From positions 5,518,001 to 5,582,000 of the forward strand of contig NZ_SHKW01000001.1 of assembly GCF_004217555.1 (NCBI RefSeq): a stretch of DNA of 64,000 nt. Direction: 5' to 3'. Below the pieces are notes generated by a model. It was not told the origin of the DNA and did not search any database. It was given only the letters and a program-made list of their open reading frames with translations. This document shows positions 1 to 10,054 of this stretch, one piece after another. How positions within the stretch are numbered: position 1 is the stretch's first letter; the number at the start of each line of letters is the position of its first letter. The translations under genes were made by a program, and so were the position numbers. Origin of the DNA: Edaphobacter modestus (GTDB lineage Bacteria; Acidobacteriota; Terriglobia; Terriglobales; Acidobacteriaceae).

Positions 1-42
1 AGTGATGTTGATGAGTGGCTTCTGACGAATATCAGCTATGGC

Positions 43-2730
43 CTATTCGCGCCGCAACGCCTCGACGGGGTCAAGTCTCGCCGCGCGGAGGGCCGGCAGA
101 AAACTTGCGATAACTGCGACGATCGCAAGCAGCGTAATAGCGAAGCCGAGCGAGGTGGGATCCCACGACTTCAGCCCGAAGAGGATTGAGCCGGCGCCGC
201 GTGTGGCTAGCAGAGAGACGATTGCGCCAACTACGGTCCCGATCGCGAGCATGCGTCCAGCGTCGCGCATGACCAGCGAGATGATCTGCTGGCGCGTAGA
301 GCCTAGCGCAATGCGGATGCCGAGCTCGTTGCGGCGGCGGGTGACGAGGTAGGCGACGACTCCGTAGAGCCCGACCATGACGAGGACGGCGGCGAGGATT
401 CCGAAGAAGCCGGAGAGGATGGCGAGGAGGCGCTCCCGGAGGAGATTGTTGCGGATGGCCACCTGGAGCTCGAAGAAGCGAGTGCGAATTTCAGGATGTG
501 AGGCGGCGAGGGCGCGCTTGATATCTTCGCTGATGACGGCGGAGGGGAGGGTGGAGGAGATGACCATTCCGAGGCCCGGGCCGTCGGCTTCGATGGGAAA
601 CTGCATGGCAGGAACGAAGGCCATGGGCTCGGGGTTGCCGCGCAGGTCGTTGTACTTCGTGTCGGGGATGACGCCGACGATCTCAAAGAGTGTGGAAGGG
701 TAGCGCGGCTCGGCCTTGGAGCGGACAGTCTTGCCGATGGGGTTTTGCCCGTCGAGATAGTTGCGGACGAAGGACTGGTTGACGATTGCGATGCGCGGGG
801 AGGACTGGGTGTCGTTATCGTTGAAGCCCCGTCCGGAGAGGATAGGGATGCCCATGGTCTGAAAGTAGGTAGGGCTGACCCAGGTGAACCGGCTGTTTCC
901 TTCTTTTGGTCCGACATCGATGCCGTGTCCCCAGCTTCCGCCGATGAGCGGGATCATGGTGGTGATGGCGGCGTTGGTGACGCCCGGCATGGCGCGGACC
1001 TCGTTGAGGAGCTGGCGCCTGAATTCGCCGAGGTGCGCGGGTTCGATCTTTGCGTTGAAAAAATTCAAGAGGGCGACGGTGATTCCCTGTTCGCGCATGC
1101 CGGGGTCGACGGTCATGAGGTTGCGGAAGCTGCGCACGAAGAGGAGCGCGGCGACGAGCAGCACCATGGAAATGGCGACCTGTGTGACGACCATGATGCG
1201 CTGCATGGAGAAGCGCTCACGGCGGCTGCTGGCGTGGCCGTCGCCACTCTTGAGGGCGTGGATGGGATCGGCCTTGGAGGCACGGAAGGCGGGGAGGGTT
1301 CCGAAGACAACGCAGGTGAACACTGCGACGGCGGTGGCGAAGAGGAGAACGCGCCAGTCGGTGTGGACGGCGAGGGTAAGGGAGTCGTTGCCGGTGGTGA
1401 GGGCGCGGATGAGAAGGCGGCTGAAGAGCTGGGCGAGGACGATGCCGAGGAGGGCACCGGTGACGGCGAGGAGCGAGGATTCAATGAGGAGCTGGCGGAG
1501 GAGACGCGCTCGCGTGGCTCCAAGTGCCATACGGACGGCGAGCTCGCGCTGGCGGGCGCTGGCGCGAGCGAGCATGAGATTGGCCAGGTTGGCGCAGGCG
1601 ATGAGCAGGACGAGTCCGGTGATGCCGAGGAGGATCCAGAGGGATGAGTCGTAGGCATCGCGCAGGTTGCTGACGCCGGTGACGGCGGAGAAGGCGCCGA
1701 GTTTGAAGTCGCGAAACAGCTGGGTGGACTGGGTACTGTAGCCCTGTGGCAGTGCGGCTTCGAAGAAGGCCTTGCTGGAGGAGGTGAACCACTGTGTGGC
1801 ACGTTCGAGTGTCCAGCCGGGGGCGAGGCGGCCCATCACCCCGATGTCGAAGTGCTCACGCTGTACGTTGGGAGGGGTGCAGAGGGGGGTGACGAAGTCG
1901 AAGCCTTCGCCGACTGCGAGGCCGAAGAAGCGCGGAGGCGTGACACCGACGATGTGGTACTGGGTGCCGTCGAGGACGATGGATTCGGCGTTGCTGATGG
2001 GACGACCACCCATTTGCGATTCCCACCAGGAGTAGCTGACGGCAGCATTGGATGAGGTGCATGCGCTGGATGCGTCTTCAGGGCCGAGGAGGCGACCGGC
2101 GAAGGGAGCAACGCCGAGGACGTTGAAGAAGTCGGCAGATACGTTGAGGGCGCGAACGGGCCGGACGTCGTTGGCGGTAAGGCCGGTCTGCATATTCTGG
2201 AAGCTGGAGCGCCAGGCGAAGACGCCGGAGAGAGGATCATGGTTGCGCTCGATCTCTTGCCAGACAGGCCGGGTGATCCGGGTGTAGCTGCCGTCGTTGA
2301 TACCGAGTCCATGATTGCCGCCGATGATGCGAATGTCGACGAGCTCTTCAGGATGCGCAATGGGTAGGCTGCGGAGGCGGACTTCGTTGAGGAGCTGGAA
2401 GATGGCGGTGTTGGCTCCGATGCCGAGCGCGAGGGTAGTGATGGCGACGATGGCGAACATGGGAGCGTTGCGGTAACCGCGGACGGCGTAGTGGATGTCT
2501 CGCCACATGGAGTCGAGGCTGAGTGCGACGTCGACATGTTCGACACGCTCGCGGGTGGCGGTGGGATTGCCGAAGCGGAGTCGGGCATCAAGCGCGGCGG
2601 CGGCAGGTGGCATGCCAGCGGCGATGTTGTCTTCGGCACGCATGGCGAGGTGGGCCTGCAGCTCTTCTTCAATCTCGTGGTCGATGGAGGAGCGGCGGAA
2701 GAGGGCGGCGATGCGGCGAAGGAGGGTCAT
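43..2730 (-). CDS. ADOP-type ABC transporter permease (MacB/FtsX-like)
   Basis: Inner-membrane permease of the large acidobacterial ADOP family, 895 aa. It has an N-terminal cytoplasmic prefix of about 80 residues (IDHEIEEELQAHLAMR), a first transmembrane segment followed by the family hallmark ALGIGANTAIFQ near residue 105, a long periplasmic MacB_PCD region, three FtsX helices near residues 365-485 (LLIACANLANLMLARA), a second periplasmic domain and a second FtsX block at the C-terminus ending LDPVEALRRE. It would work with an ATPase encoded elsewhere to move a substrate or transmit force across the envelope; the substrate cannot be read from sequence. It lies 9 bp after the PadR gene, and its GAGG ribosome site overlaps the PadR stop codon, so the two form a coupled operon. 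Confidence 0.93.
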   Translation of the reverse strand: MTLLRRIAALFRRSSIDHEIEEELQAHLAMRAEDNIAAGMPPAAAALDARLRFGNPTATRERVEHVDVALSLDSMWRDIHYAVRGYRNAPMFAIVAITTLALGIGANTAIFQLLNEVRLRSLPIAHPEELVDIRIIGGNHGLGINDGSYTRITRPVWQEIERNHDPLSGVFAWRSSFQNMQTGLTANDVRPVRALNVSADFFNVLGVAPFAGRLLGPEDASSACTSSNAAVSYSWWESQMGGRPISNAESIVLDGTQYHIVGVTPPRFFGLAVGEGFDFVTPLCTPPNVQREHFDIGVMGRLAPGWTLERATQWFTSSSKAFFEAALPQGYSTQSTQLFRDFKLGAFSAVTGVSNLRDAYDSSLWILLGITGLVLLIACANLANLMLARASARQRELAVRMALGATRARLLRQLLIESSLLAVTGALLGIVLAQLFSRLLIRALTTGNDSLTLAVHTDWRVLLFATAVAVFTCVVFGTLPAFRASKADPIHALKSGDGHASSRRERFSMQRIMVVTQVAISMVLLVAALLFVRSFRNLMTVDPGMREQGITVALLNFFNAKIEPAHLGEFRRQLLNEVRAMPGVTNAAITTMIPLIGGSWGHGIDVGPKEGNSRFTWVSPTYFQTMGIPILSGRGFNDNDTQSSPRIAIVNQSFVRNYLDGQNPIGKTVRSKAEPRYPSTLFEIVGVIPDTKYNDLRGNPEPMAFVPAMQFPIEADGPGLGMVISSTLPSAVISEDIKRALAASHPEIRTRFFELQVAIRNNLLRERLLAILSGFFGILAAVLVMVGLYGVVAYLVTRRRNELGIRIALGSTRQQIISLVMRDAGRMLAIGTVVGAIVSLLATRGAGSILFGLKSWDPTSLGFAITLLAIVAVIASFLPALRAARLDPVEALRRE

Positions 2731-2739
2731 CGGATTACC

Positions 2740-3066
2740 TCAGGCGAACTGCATGACGGCTTGAATGCCTTTGACGGTCTTTTCCCAGCTCTTCTCGGCG
2801 ATAGCGAGCTGCTTGCGGCCAGCGGCGGTCAGCGAGTAGAACTTAGCGCGGCGGTTGGTCTCGGTGAGCGCCCATGATGAGCGCACCCATTGGTTCTGCT
2901 CCATGCGGTGCAGCGCGGGGTAGAGCGAACCCTCCTCGACGCGCAGCAGCTCGCCCGAGACGCGCTCGATGTGAAGGACGATGCCGTAGCCGTGGAGGGA
3001 GGAGTTCTGAGCGAGGGTCTTGAGGATGAGCAGCTCGAGTGTGCCCTGGAGGTCGTTTTTAGCCAT
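2740..3066 (-). CDS. PadR-family transcriptional regulator
   Basis: Small 108-aa winged-helix repressor. The start MAKNDLQGTLELLILKTLAQ and the wing motif RVEEGSLYPALHRMEQNQWVRSSW (split here for reading: RVEEGSLYPALHRME near residue 42) are typical of PadR subfamily 2, as is the AKFYSLTAAGRKQL strand. It precedes the ADOP permease in one operon, the common arrangement in this phylum, and probably represses that operon through the inverted repeat at 3085-3124. The inducing ligand is unknown. Confidence 0.93.
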   Translation of the reverse strand: MAKNDLQGTLELLILKTLAQNSSLHGYGIVLHIERVSGELLRVEEGSLYPALHRMEQNQWVRSSWALTETNRRAKFYSLTAAGRKQLAIAEKSWEKTVKGIQAVMQFA

Positions 3067-3084
3067 AGCGGTCGATGCCTCGAA

Positions 3085-3129
3085 ATCTAGGTGTTAAAAA
3101 TGATTGCTCCGCGCATACCTAGATGTCAA
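3085..3129 (-). promoter_or_regulatory. Candidate PadR operator and operon promoter
   Basis: A perfect 8-bp inverted repeat, ATCTAGGT at 3085-3092 and ACCTAGAT at 3117-3124, lies 19-58 bp upstream of the PadR start. Read on the minus strand, the distal arm overlaps a TTGACA -35 hexamer (3124-3129) and the proximal arm lies near the expected transcription start, so a bound dimer or pair of dimers would bracket the promoter. Sequence shows the repeat; autoregulation by PadR is inferred. Confidence 0.55.
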
Positions 3130-3688
3130 GGCTTAAAAGTAAGATTGTGCCTTGGTAAACCGGCTTATAGGAAACCCTTCACTGAACACAAGAGCGTTTA
3201 TAGGACGAATCGGCCTCCGCTGTTTTCGATGAGTGCATTGCCTGTGTTTTGAAAAACTCATCCTCGGGAAGCGCTCATAAGTTTCATCGCACTAGGATGC
3301 CTGCAAGCGACTTTCTCGACTCGGCTGGACATTTTCTATCCCAAATATGCGGCTGTTTTCTCTGACAGCGACTTTTTCAACACCGCCCCTGTTAACGCCA
3401 ATTGAGCCGCGGATCAGTCAACGTCAGCCGACTTTCTATGAGCAGGTGACTTGTGTCAATATTCGTCTTAGTTTTTCCTTCATAGGTTTTTGCTGTTGTG
3501 TCTTATTGCGACGCATGTTGCTCTCCACCAAGTTTTCTATTCGCACTCTTGAAGAGCTTCCATTCGAGGAGCTCGGTGCCGGTTGGGGTTCGAGAGGAGA
3601 TCGATGCTGCCATTTGTCAGACGGCCTTTACGGCCAAAGTCGGCTCGCAGTCATCGGAACGCGGTATCGTCGCAACAGGTAGACATGA
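3130..3688. other. Gene-free stretch upstream of the PadR operon
   Basis: No convincing coding frame on either strand. It holds one copy (around 3226-3240) of a short dispersed motif that recurs in other gene-free parts of the window. It ends at the 3' flank of a broken IS110. Confidence 0.5.
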
Positions 3689-3695
3689 TCATCTC

Positions 3696-4780
3696 TCAAG
3701 CAGCTGTTGGGTAGAAAGGCATATAGGGCTGTTGCGTGGTCCAGATGCGGTGGAGCAAGACGGCCAGCTTACGTGCGACCGCAACGACGGCCTTGTTCGT
3801 GGCCTGCTTGCCACCTCGAGACGCCAGATGTAGTCCCCACTGTCGAAGCGATGAGTCCCTGCCATGAGGTCTGAGGATGTGGTTTGCGCACTCGATGAGC
3901 AGACTTCGGAGGTAGACATTGCCAGCCTTGGTGATGCCAAGCTGAGGATCGCGATCACCGGACTGGCTGCGTCGAGGTCGCAGGCCGAGATAGCAGCCTA
4001 CATCGCGGCTCTGCCGAAAGCGCTCTTTACCACCCAAGGTCAGCACATAGGTCAGCGCCGTAATATGGCAGACACCGTGGACCTTCAGGAGTGCCTGTGT
4101 CTCCGGATAATCTGTCTGGCCGACCTGTTGGATCTGTCGATCGTACTGCTTGATCTTAGCGGTCATCTCCGCGATCTGCACCAGTACCGGACCGAGTGCC
4201 TGCGCGAGTCCCGGTGGCATCGCGGCCAGACTTCGCTTGGCGAAACACCGTGTCGAGGAAGCGGGCATGCGATAGCCGCACGACTTCGTCAGGCCACGCA
4301 CGGCGTTCACTGCGCTGTGCGTAGTCGAACCAGAAGGTCGCGTGCACGGATCAACGTCAATGCTTCCTGTTGTTCCACCGTGCGGCGTGCAATCGGCCGT
4401 AGGATCTGCGGATCAAGCGGAGCATAACGGGCCAGCTTCTCCGCATCGACCTGATCGCTCTTCCGGTCGCTATTCGAGATCGCCCGCAGTTCACGGACGT
4501 TCGCTACGATGACTTCGTGTCCAAGTTCCTGAAGCTGCTCGCTGATCCAGATCGAATGGGTCCCGGCTTCCATCGCCACTCGCGCTGGCGGTAGACCGGT
4601 AAACCACTTCTCGACTGCCTTCGGGCTGGTTCGGAAATTGCCTAGATCGACTACCTCGCCGTCTTCGTTGAGGGGGCAGTAATGGCTCCAGACATCTCCA
4701 ACGTCGATACCGATCGTCTTCTCGACTCTGGACCGTCTGCCGGGAACTACCGCGATTAGGTGTTGCGCTGTCTTTTTCAT
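3696..4780 (-). pseudogene. IS110-family transposase, frameshifted
   Basis: DEDD-type recombinase of an IS110 element. The N-terminal part (start ATG 4780) has IGIDVGDVWSH, an acidic residue in VAMEAGTHS, and SDRKSDQVDAEKLARY; the C-terminal part has the transposase_20 helix-hairpin region (LLKVHGVCHITALTYVL) and the serine-containing KAGNVYLRSLL. The two parts lie in different frames: the upstream frame stops at 4307-4309 right after RLRTAQ while the downstream frame resumes with NAVRGLTKSCG. Restoring one missing G joins them, so this is a one-base deletion. The 5' flank of the element runs into the serine hydrolase gene on the other strand. No clear terminal repeats were found, as usual for this family. 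Confidence 0.85.
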
Positions 4781-5837
4781 GGGAAACAGTCTCTCCGATC
4801 CGAAGGTTCCCTCGGTTCGGTCCACGCGAGATGTGATCTCGCGGCTGGAAAACGAGGTTCCATGTTTGATGAAACAGGGCGGAGTTCCTGGGATGTCGAT
4901 CGCCTTGATCCGTGATGGGAAGACGATCTGGCTGCATGGGTTCGGAGTCAAAGACAAGAAGACGGGAGAACCCGTCAGGACGGACACGGTCTTTGAAGCC
5001 GCTTCCCTGAGCAAACCCGTATTCACTTACGGCGTGCTGAAGTTGGTCGACCAGGGAAAGCTCGATCTCGACACTCCGTTGAGTTCTTATTTGCCAAAGC
5101 CCTACGTTCCAGACGAACGCGTAGGCAAGATCACGGCTCGATTGGTATTGAGTCATCGAACCGGCTTTCCGAATTGGCGAGGCGACGACGGCTCGCTTCC
5201 AATCTATTTCTCCCCCGGAGAACGTTTCAGCTACTCAGGTGAGGGATATATCTATCTGCAACGCGTGGTCGAGCAGATTACCGGGAAGCCGCTGGACGTT
5301 TATATGGACGAAGTTGTTTTCAAGCCGTTGGGGATGACGAATAGCAGCTATGTGTGGAGACCGAGCTTTGATTCTCTGACGGCTACGGGGTATGACTCCA
5401 AAGGAGCACCGGGTGAGCTAGAGAAGCCGAAGGAAGCCGGAGCAGCATCCAGCCTGAATACTACCGCCAGAGATTATGCGCTTTTCGTCGACGCAGTTCT
5501 GAATGGCAAAGGGCTTTCGTCCTCCGTGCTCCGTCAGATGGAGACGCCTGAGATCGCGCTCGACCCGACTTGCAGGATTTGCGTTAAACAAGAACCGAAA
5601 GAGCTGTCGAAAACGCTCTTCTGGGGTTTGGGATGGGGTATTCAGCGCGGAAACAATAGTCTCATGCTCTGGCATTGGGGCGATAACGGCGTCTTCAAAG
5701 CTTTTGTGATGGCCGACCCTGCAAGAAAGTCAGGCATCGTAATCTTCGCAAACGGCCAAGATGCGCTGAACGTCGCAAAGTCGATCATCGACACAGCAAT
5801 AGACACAGATTCCCAGGCATTCGCGTGGCTGAAATGA
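4779..5837 (+). CDS. Class C beta-lactamase-like serine hydrolase, 5' end replaced
   Basis: Beta-lactamase/transpeptidase-fold hydrolase (352 aa in this frame). Visible motifs are SxxK as SLSK near residue 76, a tyrosine motif YSGEGY near 151, and HWGDNG near 298 in place of the KTG triad. Family members are normally exported, yet no signal peptide is present: the first ~25 residues (MGNSLSDPKV...) overlap the start region of the IS110 transposase on the other strand, whose ATG is offset by one base. The native start and export signal were probably lost on insertion, and homology seems to begin around RDVISRLENEV. The stated start is only the longest frame; the product is probably not exported and may be inactive in the cell. 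Substrate is unknown. Confidence 0.75.
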   Translation: MGNSLSDPKVPSVRSTRDVISRLENEVPCLMKQGGVPGMSIALIRDGKTIWLHGFGVKDKKTGEPVRTDTVFEAASLSKPVFTYGVLKLVDQGKLDLDTPLSSYLPKPYVPDERVGKITARLVLSHRTGFPNWRGDDGSLPIYFSPGERFSYSGEGYIYLQRVVEQITGKPLDVYMDEVVFKPLGMTNSSYVWRPSFDSLTATGYDSKGAPGELEKPKEAGAASSLNTTARDYALFVDAVLNGKGLSSSVLRQMETPEIALDPTCRICVKQEPKELSKTLFWGLGWGIQRGNNSLMLWHWGDNGVFKAFVMADPARKSGIVIFANGQDALNVAKSIIDTAIDTDSQAFAWLK

Positions 5838-6003
5838 AGCAGCCCGGCTGAGCTAATAGCTATGGATCGATCTACGGTCGTGAGTGCGGCTAATTCCTCG
5901 ATGAGCGATAAATCGCCAATTCGCGTTTCGAGGTGCGGTAGCGCTGGAAACGTGCTTTGGTCTGTTGGCAACGGTTGCGGTCCTTTCCTTCCGGTCCTGC
6001 GAG

Positions 6004-6488
6004 TCAGCGCCGGCAAAGGCCGCAGGTAAAAAGCACTGCGGACAAGACTGCGGCAGCAGTGCGGATGTGATTCCAAATGGTCCAGGCTGCGAGATAATTC
6101 GGCCAGAACGCTATGGTCTGGGCGGGATCAGTCGTCGAGGCAAGTCTTCTGTTGAGCGGTACATTGAAAATCAGAGTGACGCCAAAAGTGCCCATCAGGT
6201 ACACAAGGCTCGCAGCGAAGATCAACTTCGCTCCTCCCTGGTTCCATGTGAAGAGCGCACGGACGCCAATGAGCAGGCACAAAAGACCTGTGCCCATGAA
6301 CACACTCATGAAGCCGGGATAATAACGGTAGTGTTAATGGAGTTCATCGCCGCAGCGCCTTGCGCGGGAGGAATGCGCCCCAGCGTTGCCATCACGCACG
6401 ACGAAAACGCAAAGAAGATTCCGGCGGCAATCCCGCTGCCAATCGCCGCGACGAAAACGGTGCCAGTAGCGAGGAGCGTTCTATCCAT
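6004..6488 (-). pseudogene. DUF1772 membrane protein, frameshifted
   Basis: Four-helix membrane protein of the DUF1772 (anthrone-oxygenase-like) family. The N-terminal half starts MDRTLLATGTVFVAAIGSG at 6488 and runs to MNSINTTVIIP; the C-terminal half (MSVFMGTGLLCLL..., 101 residues) continues in another frame from about 6309. One missing base near 6310 separates them, so the gene is broken. Its start codon overlaps the stop of the preceding NmrA gene (ATGGATAG), showing the two were translationally coupled. Confidence 0.75.
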
Positions 6489-7318
6489 GCTGGTTTCCCC
6501 ACACACCGCTCGCGGCAGTCTGCCGGACATACTCTCTGAAATCCCGCGGTGGACGACCGAGCGCACGCTCCACGCCGTCAACTGTCGGAGTGTTGCGGCC
6601 ATCGAGCACGATACCAAGCAGATAGAGAACCAGATCGATGATGTCTTCAGGGACCTACGCCTGTAACATGGCAGCGCGATACTCTTCGGGCGTAATAGAA
6701 AGATATCGGATGTCCCGGCCTGTCGCGCGCGCGATTTCTCCGATTGCGTCGGCAAAGGTCAGTGCGCGTGGGCCTGTAAGCTCATAAAGTTTCCGTGAGT
6801 GGCCATCCTGAGTCAGCGCCGCGACTGCAACGTCAGCAACGTCCTCGACATCGACAAAGGGTTCCGCTACAGGGCCTACAGGCAGGGCAACTTCGCCAGC
6901 CAGGATCGGGTCCAGGAAGAAGTTCTCGCTAAAGTTCTGACTGAAGAAGCTGCAGCGCAAAATTGTCCAATCTACATCGCAGGCTTTCAACACTTGCTCT
7001 GCATGCTGCGCCTCTTCTTCGCCTCGACCAGACAGAAGAACCAGTTTCTCGACTCCGGCATCGATCGCATGAGCGAAGAAGGATTGAACTGTTTCCGATG
7101 CTCCAGGAACAGCCAGATCCGGGTAATAGGTGACATACGCTTTGACTACGCCCTTCAAATGAAGGCGACCATGTATTGCTGTCTTCCCAATTGAATGTAG
7201 GCTGGGCTCCCCGCGAACCTACACGAAATGGAAGCCCAAGCCGCTGCAGCCGCTGGACTACCCTTCGACCAGTCTTCCCAGTTCCACCTACAACCAGTGT
7301 CATATCATCCTGATTCAT
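6481..7318 (-). pseudogene. NmrA-like NAD(P)-binding protein, two frameshifts
   Basis: Atypical short-chain dehydrogenase of the NmrA/azoreductase type. The first segment MTLVVGGTGKTGRRVVQRLQ carries the Rossmann GxxGxxG motif; after a frame change near 7155 the segment AYVTYYPDLAVPGASETVQ continues to TPEEYRAAMLQA, where a premature TAG occurs; a third segment VPEDIIDLVLYLLGIVLDG to 6481 completes the usual C-terminus in yet another frame. Two independent indels mean this is a decayed gene. A good ribosome site (AAAGGAGG) still precedes the start. Confidence 0.8.
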
Positions 7319-7456
7319 ATTCCTCCTTTCAAACTCACTCAGAGAGTGCCTTCGGTCGTCGATCGGGTAAACGAAGGCTCTTCATTATTTGCAGACTGTC
7401 ATCGGACCACAATCGCGCTAATTCTACTGATCCTTATCCTGGGTTGGGCCTTCGCT

Positions 7457-7828
7457 TCAGGCAGTGGTCTGCCTACCAACGGTAAAAGGGTCGCCAATAA
7501 GCCAACACCATGTCCCGTCCGGCTGGCGACGTGCAACCTCGATCGCAAACATGGAAATTGGCTGAGGAGAGGACACCGTCCACCGAGTGTGCATCAATGC
7601 GATATCGCCAGACTGAATAATCTGCTTGATGCTGAAGTCAAAGATAGCTTTCGCTGAAGCAAAAGGGGCCAACTCCCCTCGCAGTCCTTGCCTGCCCTGC
7701 TTAGTTTCGCCTGATTGATTTAGAAAGACCGCTTCCGGATCGTAGATACTGAGCAGCGCCTCAATATCACCCTCCGCCATGTACTGTTTGAAAAGGTGGC
7801 AGATTTGCTCGGGACTCGTTGCTGACAT
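7457..7828 (-). CDS. NTF2/SnoaL-fold protein (DUF4440-like)
   Basis: Small cone-shaped NTF2-fold protein, 123 aa: an N-terminal helix pair (SPEQICHLFKQYMAEGDIEALLSIYDPEAVFL, residues 4-35) followed by the curved sheet with QSGDIALMHTRWTVS and WLIGDPF at the C-terminus. Start chosen at ATG 7828 because GGGAGGAGG stands 6-8 bases upstream. Such proteins serve as small-molecule isomerases, hydrolases or binding proteins; the substrate is not readable. It heads a minus-strand run with the broken NmrA and DUF1772 genes. Confidence 0.8.
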   Translation of the reverse strand: MSATSPEQICHLFKQYMAEGDIEALLSIYDPEAVFLNQSGETKQGRQGLRGELAPFASAKAIFDFSIKQIIQSGDIALMHTRWTVSSPQPISMFAIEVARRQPDGTWCWLIGDPFTVGRQTTA

Positions 7829-8090
7829 GCTGCACCTCCTCCCTACTAGATGCGCACATCGGTATTCGCGTAACTCTTTTGGCTCTCGCTCGAGCAGGCT
7901 GTGATTCCCAGGCAAATCCGTACTCTGACAGACAGAGACATACACGGATGTCAGCAAATCAGAAGTTGGGGGCAGCGTCTCTCAATTTCCGGCAAATCGC
8001 CAAGTCACTCATCGAGACTGGATCGCTAATGGTAGTTGATCTTTCGCATTCGGCTAGGTTCCGTATACTTGGTGTCTCGAAAGGTAGCCG

Positions 8091-9064
8091 ATGCAGGCAA
8101 TCATCTATCGCCGCTACGGTCCACCCGATGTTCTCGAATACGAGGAATTAGACTGACCTATTCCTGCCCCAGGAGAGGTCCTGATTCAGGTTCCCGCCGC
8201 GTCGGTCAACCCATACGACTGGCATTTTCTGCGCGGGACGCCGTCTTTCATCCGTCTGTTTACCGGACTGCGACGTCCAAAATCGCCGTACCTAGGAGCG
8301 GATGTGGCGGCTGTGACCGTAGCAGTTGGCCCAGGAGTCACGCGTTTGAAGCCTGGCGATGCGGTGTTCGGCGTTTGCAAGGGAGCATTTGCTGAGTTCG
8401 CTTGCGGCAAGGAAACCGAGTTGGTTCCCAAGCCGGAGCGGCTGAGCTTTGAACAAGCGGCTTCGGCTCCGATCGCGGGCATCACGGCTCTGCAGGGCTT
8501 CGGGACTGTGGCCGTGTGCAGCCCGGACAACGCGTGCTCATCATTGGGGCAGCGGGTGGCGTCGGCACGTTTGCCGTGCAGATTGGTAAATGGCTCGGCG
8601 CACATCTCACTGGCGTCTGCAGCACGCGTAACGTGGCATTTGTGCAGTCCATCGGCGCGGATCGCGCCATCGATTACACCCTTCAGGATTTCACGCGCAG
8701 CGACGACCAGTACGACGTGATCTTCGATCTCGTTGGCAACCATCCACTGAAAGCAATACGGCGTGTTCTGCGCTCGAAAGGAACATTTGTGGGATGCGGA
8801 GGAGGCGGACCCGACAAACCGGCCAGTCAGCTTCTGTCCATGATGGTGGGGCGTCTCGTGACGTCGCCATCTACGAGCCAGAAACATACCGGAGTGTTCG
8901 CCAAAGTCAACGCGGCCGACCTGAATGTTCTCGGCGACCTTTTGCAATTCGGAAAGATCGAACCAGCGCTCGATCGGAGTTACCCGCTAAGCGGTGTCGC
9001 GGAGGCTCTCCGTTATGTGGAATCCTACCACGCGCGAGGCAAGGTCACAATCGCGGTCGCGTAG
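8091..9064 (+). pseudogene. Zinc-type alcohol dehydrogenase / quinone oxidoreductase, nonsense and frameshift
   Basis: Medium-chain reductase of the NADPH:quinone oxidoreductase type. The start MQAIIYRRYGPPDVLEYEELD at 8091 runs into an in-frame TGA at 8154-8156; the same frame then continues PIPAPGEVLIQVPAASVNPYDW to about 8500, where one missing base shifts to VQPGQRVLIIGAAGGVGTFA, the Rossmann part, ending ARGKVTIAVA. Both lesions interrupt otherwise normal family sequence of about 324 residues. It diverges from the NTF2-fold gene. Confidence 0.85.
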
Positions 9065-9359
9065 AGTCACCTGTTCCTATTTGTCGGCCAGGCGGTCGCC
9101 AACGATCGCTTCAATGAGCGCATAGCCCTGGAGTCGTCAATTGGGAATTACTGCGGATGTCCCGTGATTTGGAGCTTGTCCTCACCACTCGGGAGAGAAG
9201 CCACAAGTGACGCTAGGTTGGGACCGTTGCGGCGATGGATAGGCTCTCGCACAGGCGCAGAATTGGCCAGCATGTAAGCTAGGTGGACGCACTTGGCGAG
9301 AGATTGTGGGCGTTTAGCTTTCTGGCTGTTCAGCGTCGAAGGGCTCTAAGGAGGAAGAC

Positions 9360-9962
9360 ATGACGTTAAAGCAGATGACTAAGCTTTGCAGCGCGGTACT
9401 GGCGGCCGGACTTTTTTCGTTTTGTCTCGCTCGAGCGCAACCAAAGCAAGCCGCGTCCCCGAATGTGCCGCCTCCGGTGAAGGCGGAGCGCGATGGAGCG
9501 CATGACTTCGACTTCCTAATCGGAAACTGGAAGGCGCACGTGCGGCGGCTCCCTGATCGACTCAACGGCTCGAACGCCTGGGTCGAGTACGACGGCATAT
9601 CGAACCACAAGAAAATTCTGGATAGCAATTCCAACTTCGAGGAGTTCGAAGTTGACAACCCCGTGAAGCACTTTCACATCAAGGCGCAGACACTAAGGCT
9701 CTACAAGCCGGAATCGCACCAGTGGAGCATCTATTTGCTCGACGTCGACAAAGGTGTGCTCAGCCTTCCGCCAGTCGTCGGTCAGTTCACCGGGGATCGG
9801 GGAGAGTTTTTTGACCAGGAGGACTATAAAGGACGGGCGATTCTCGTTCGCTACGTCTGGCTGAATATTTCACCGCGATCGGCGCGGATGGAGCAGTCGT
9901 TCTCGCCCGACGGGGGCAAGACCTGGGAAGTGAACTGGATTTGCGAGCTTTCGAGAGATTGA
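9360..9962 (+). CDS. Secreted DUF1579-like protein of unknown function
   Basis: 200-aa protein with a cleavable signal peptide (LCSAVLAAGLFSFCLARAQ, cleavage near residue 26) and a strong AAGGAGG ribosome site. The mature part carries HDFDFLIGNWKAHVRRL, the entry motif of the lipocalin-like DUF1579 family, and ends with a beta-rich region (ARMEQSFSPDGGKTWEVNW). Proteins with this motif are common in Acidobacteria and Bacteroidetes but have no assigned activity. No partner gene: it stands alone between the broken oxidoreductase and an IS110. Confidence 0.75.
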   Translation: MTLKQMTKLCSAVLAAGLFSFCLARAQPKQAASPNVPPPVKAERDGAHDFDFLIGNWKAHVRRLPDRLNGSNAWVEYDGISNHKKILDSNSNFEEFEVDNPVKHFHIKAQTLRLYKPESHQWSIYLLDVDKGVLSLPPVVGQFTGDRGEFFDQEDYKGRAILVRYVWLNISPRSARMEQSFSPDGGKTWEVNWICELSRD

Positions 9963-10054
9963 ATGGAGTTGCTGACCTCCGCGTTTACTAAGATGGTCCG
10001 CCGCTTGATCTTCCCCGGAAGATCTTGTAGGCAGATTCAAGGAGGATCATCGAC

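Noticed and set aside
745..1647. Long Asp/Glu/Gly-rich frame opposite the first ADOP permease
   Set aside because: Mirror of a GC-rich gene in the antisense frame; no start signal and biased composition without domain pattern.
3347..3682. 111-residue plus-strand frame before the first IS110
   Set aside because: No ribosome site, no domain, composition like random GC-moderate DNA.
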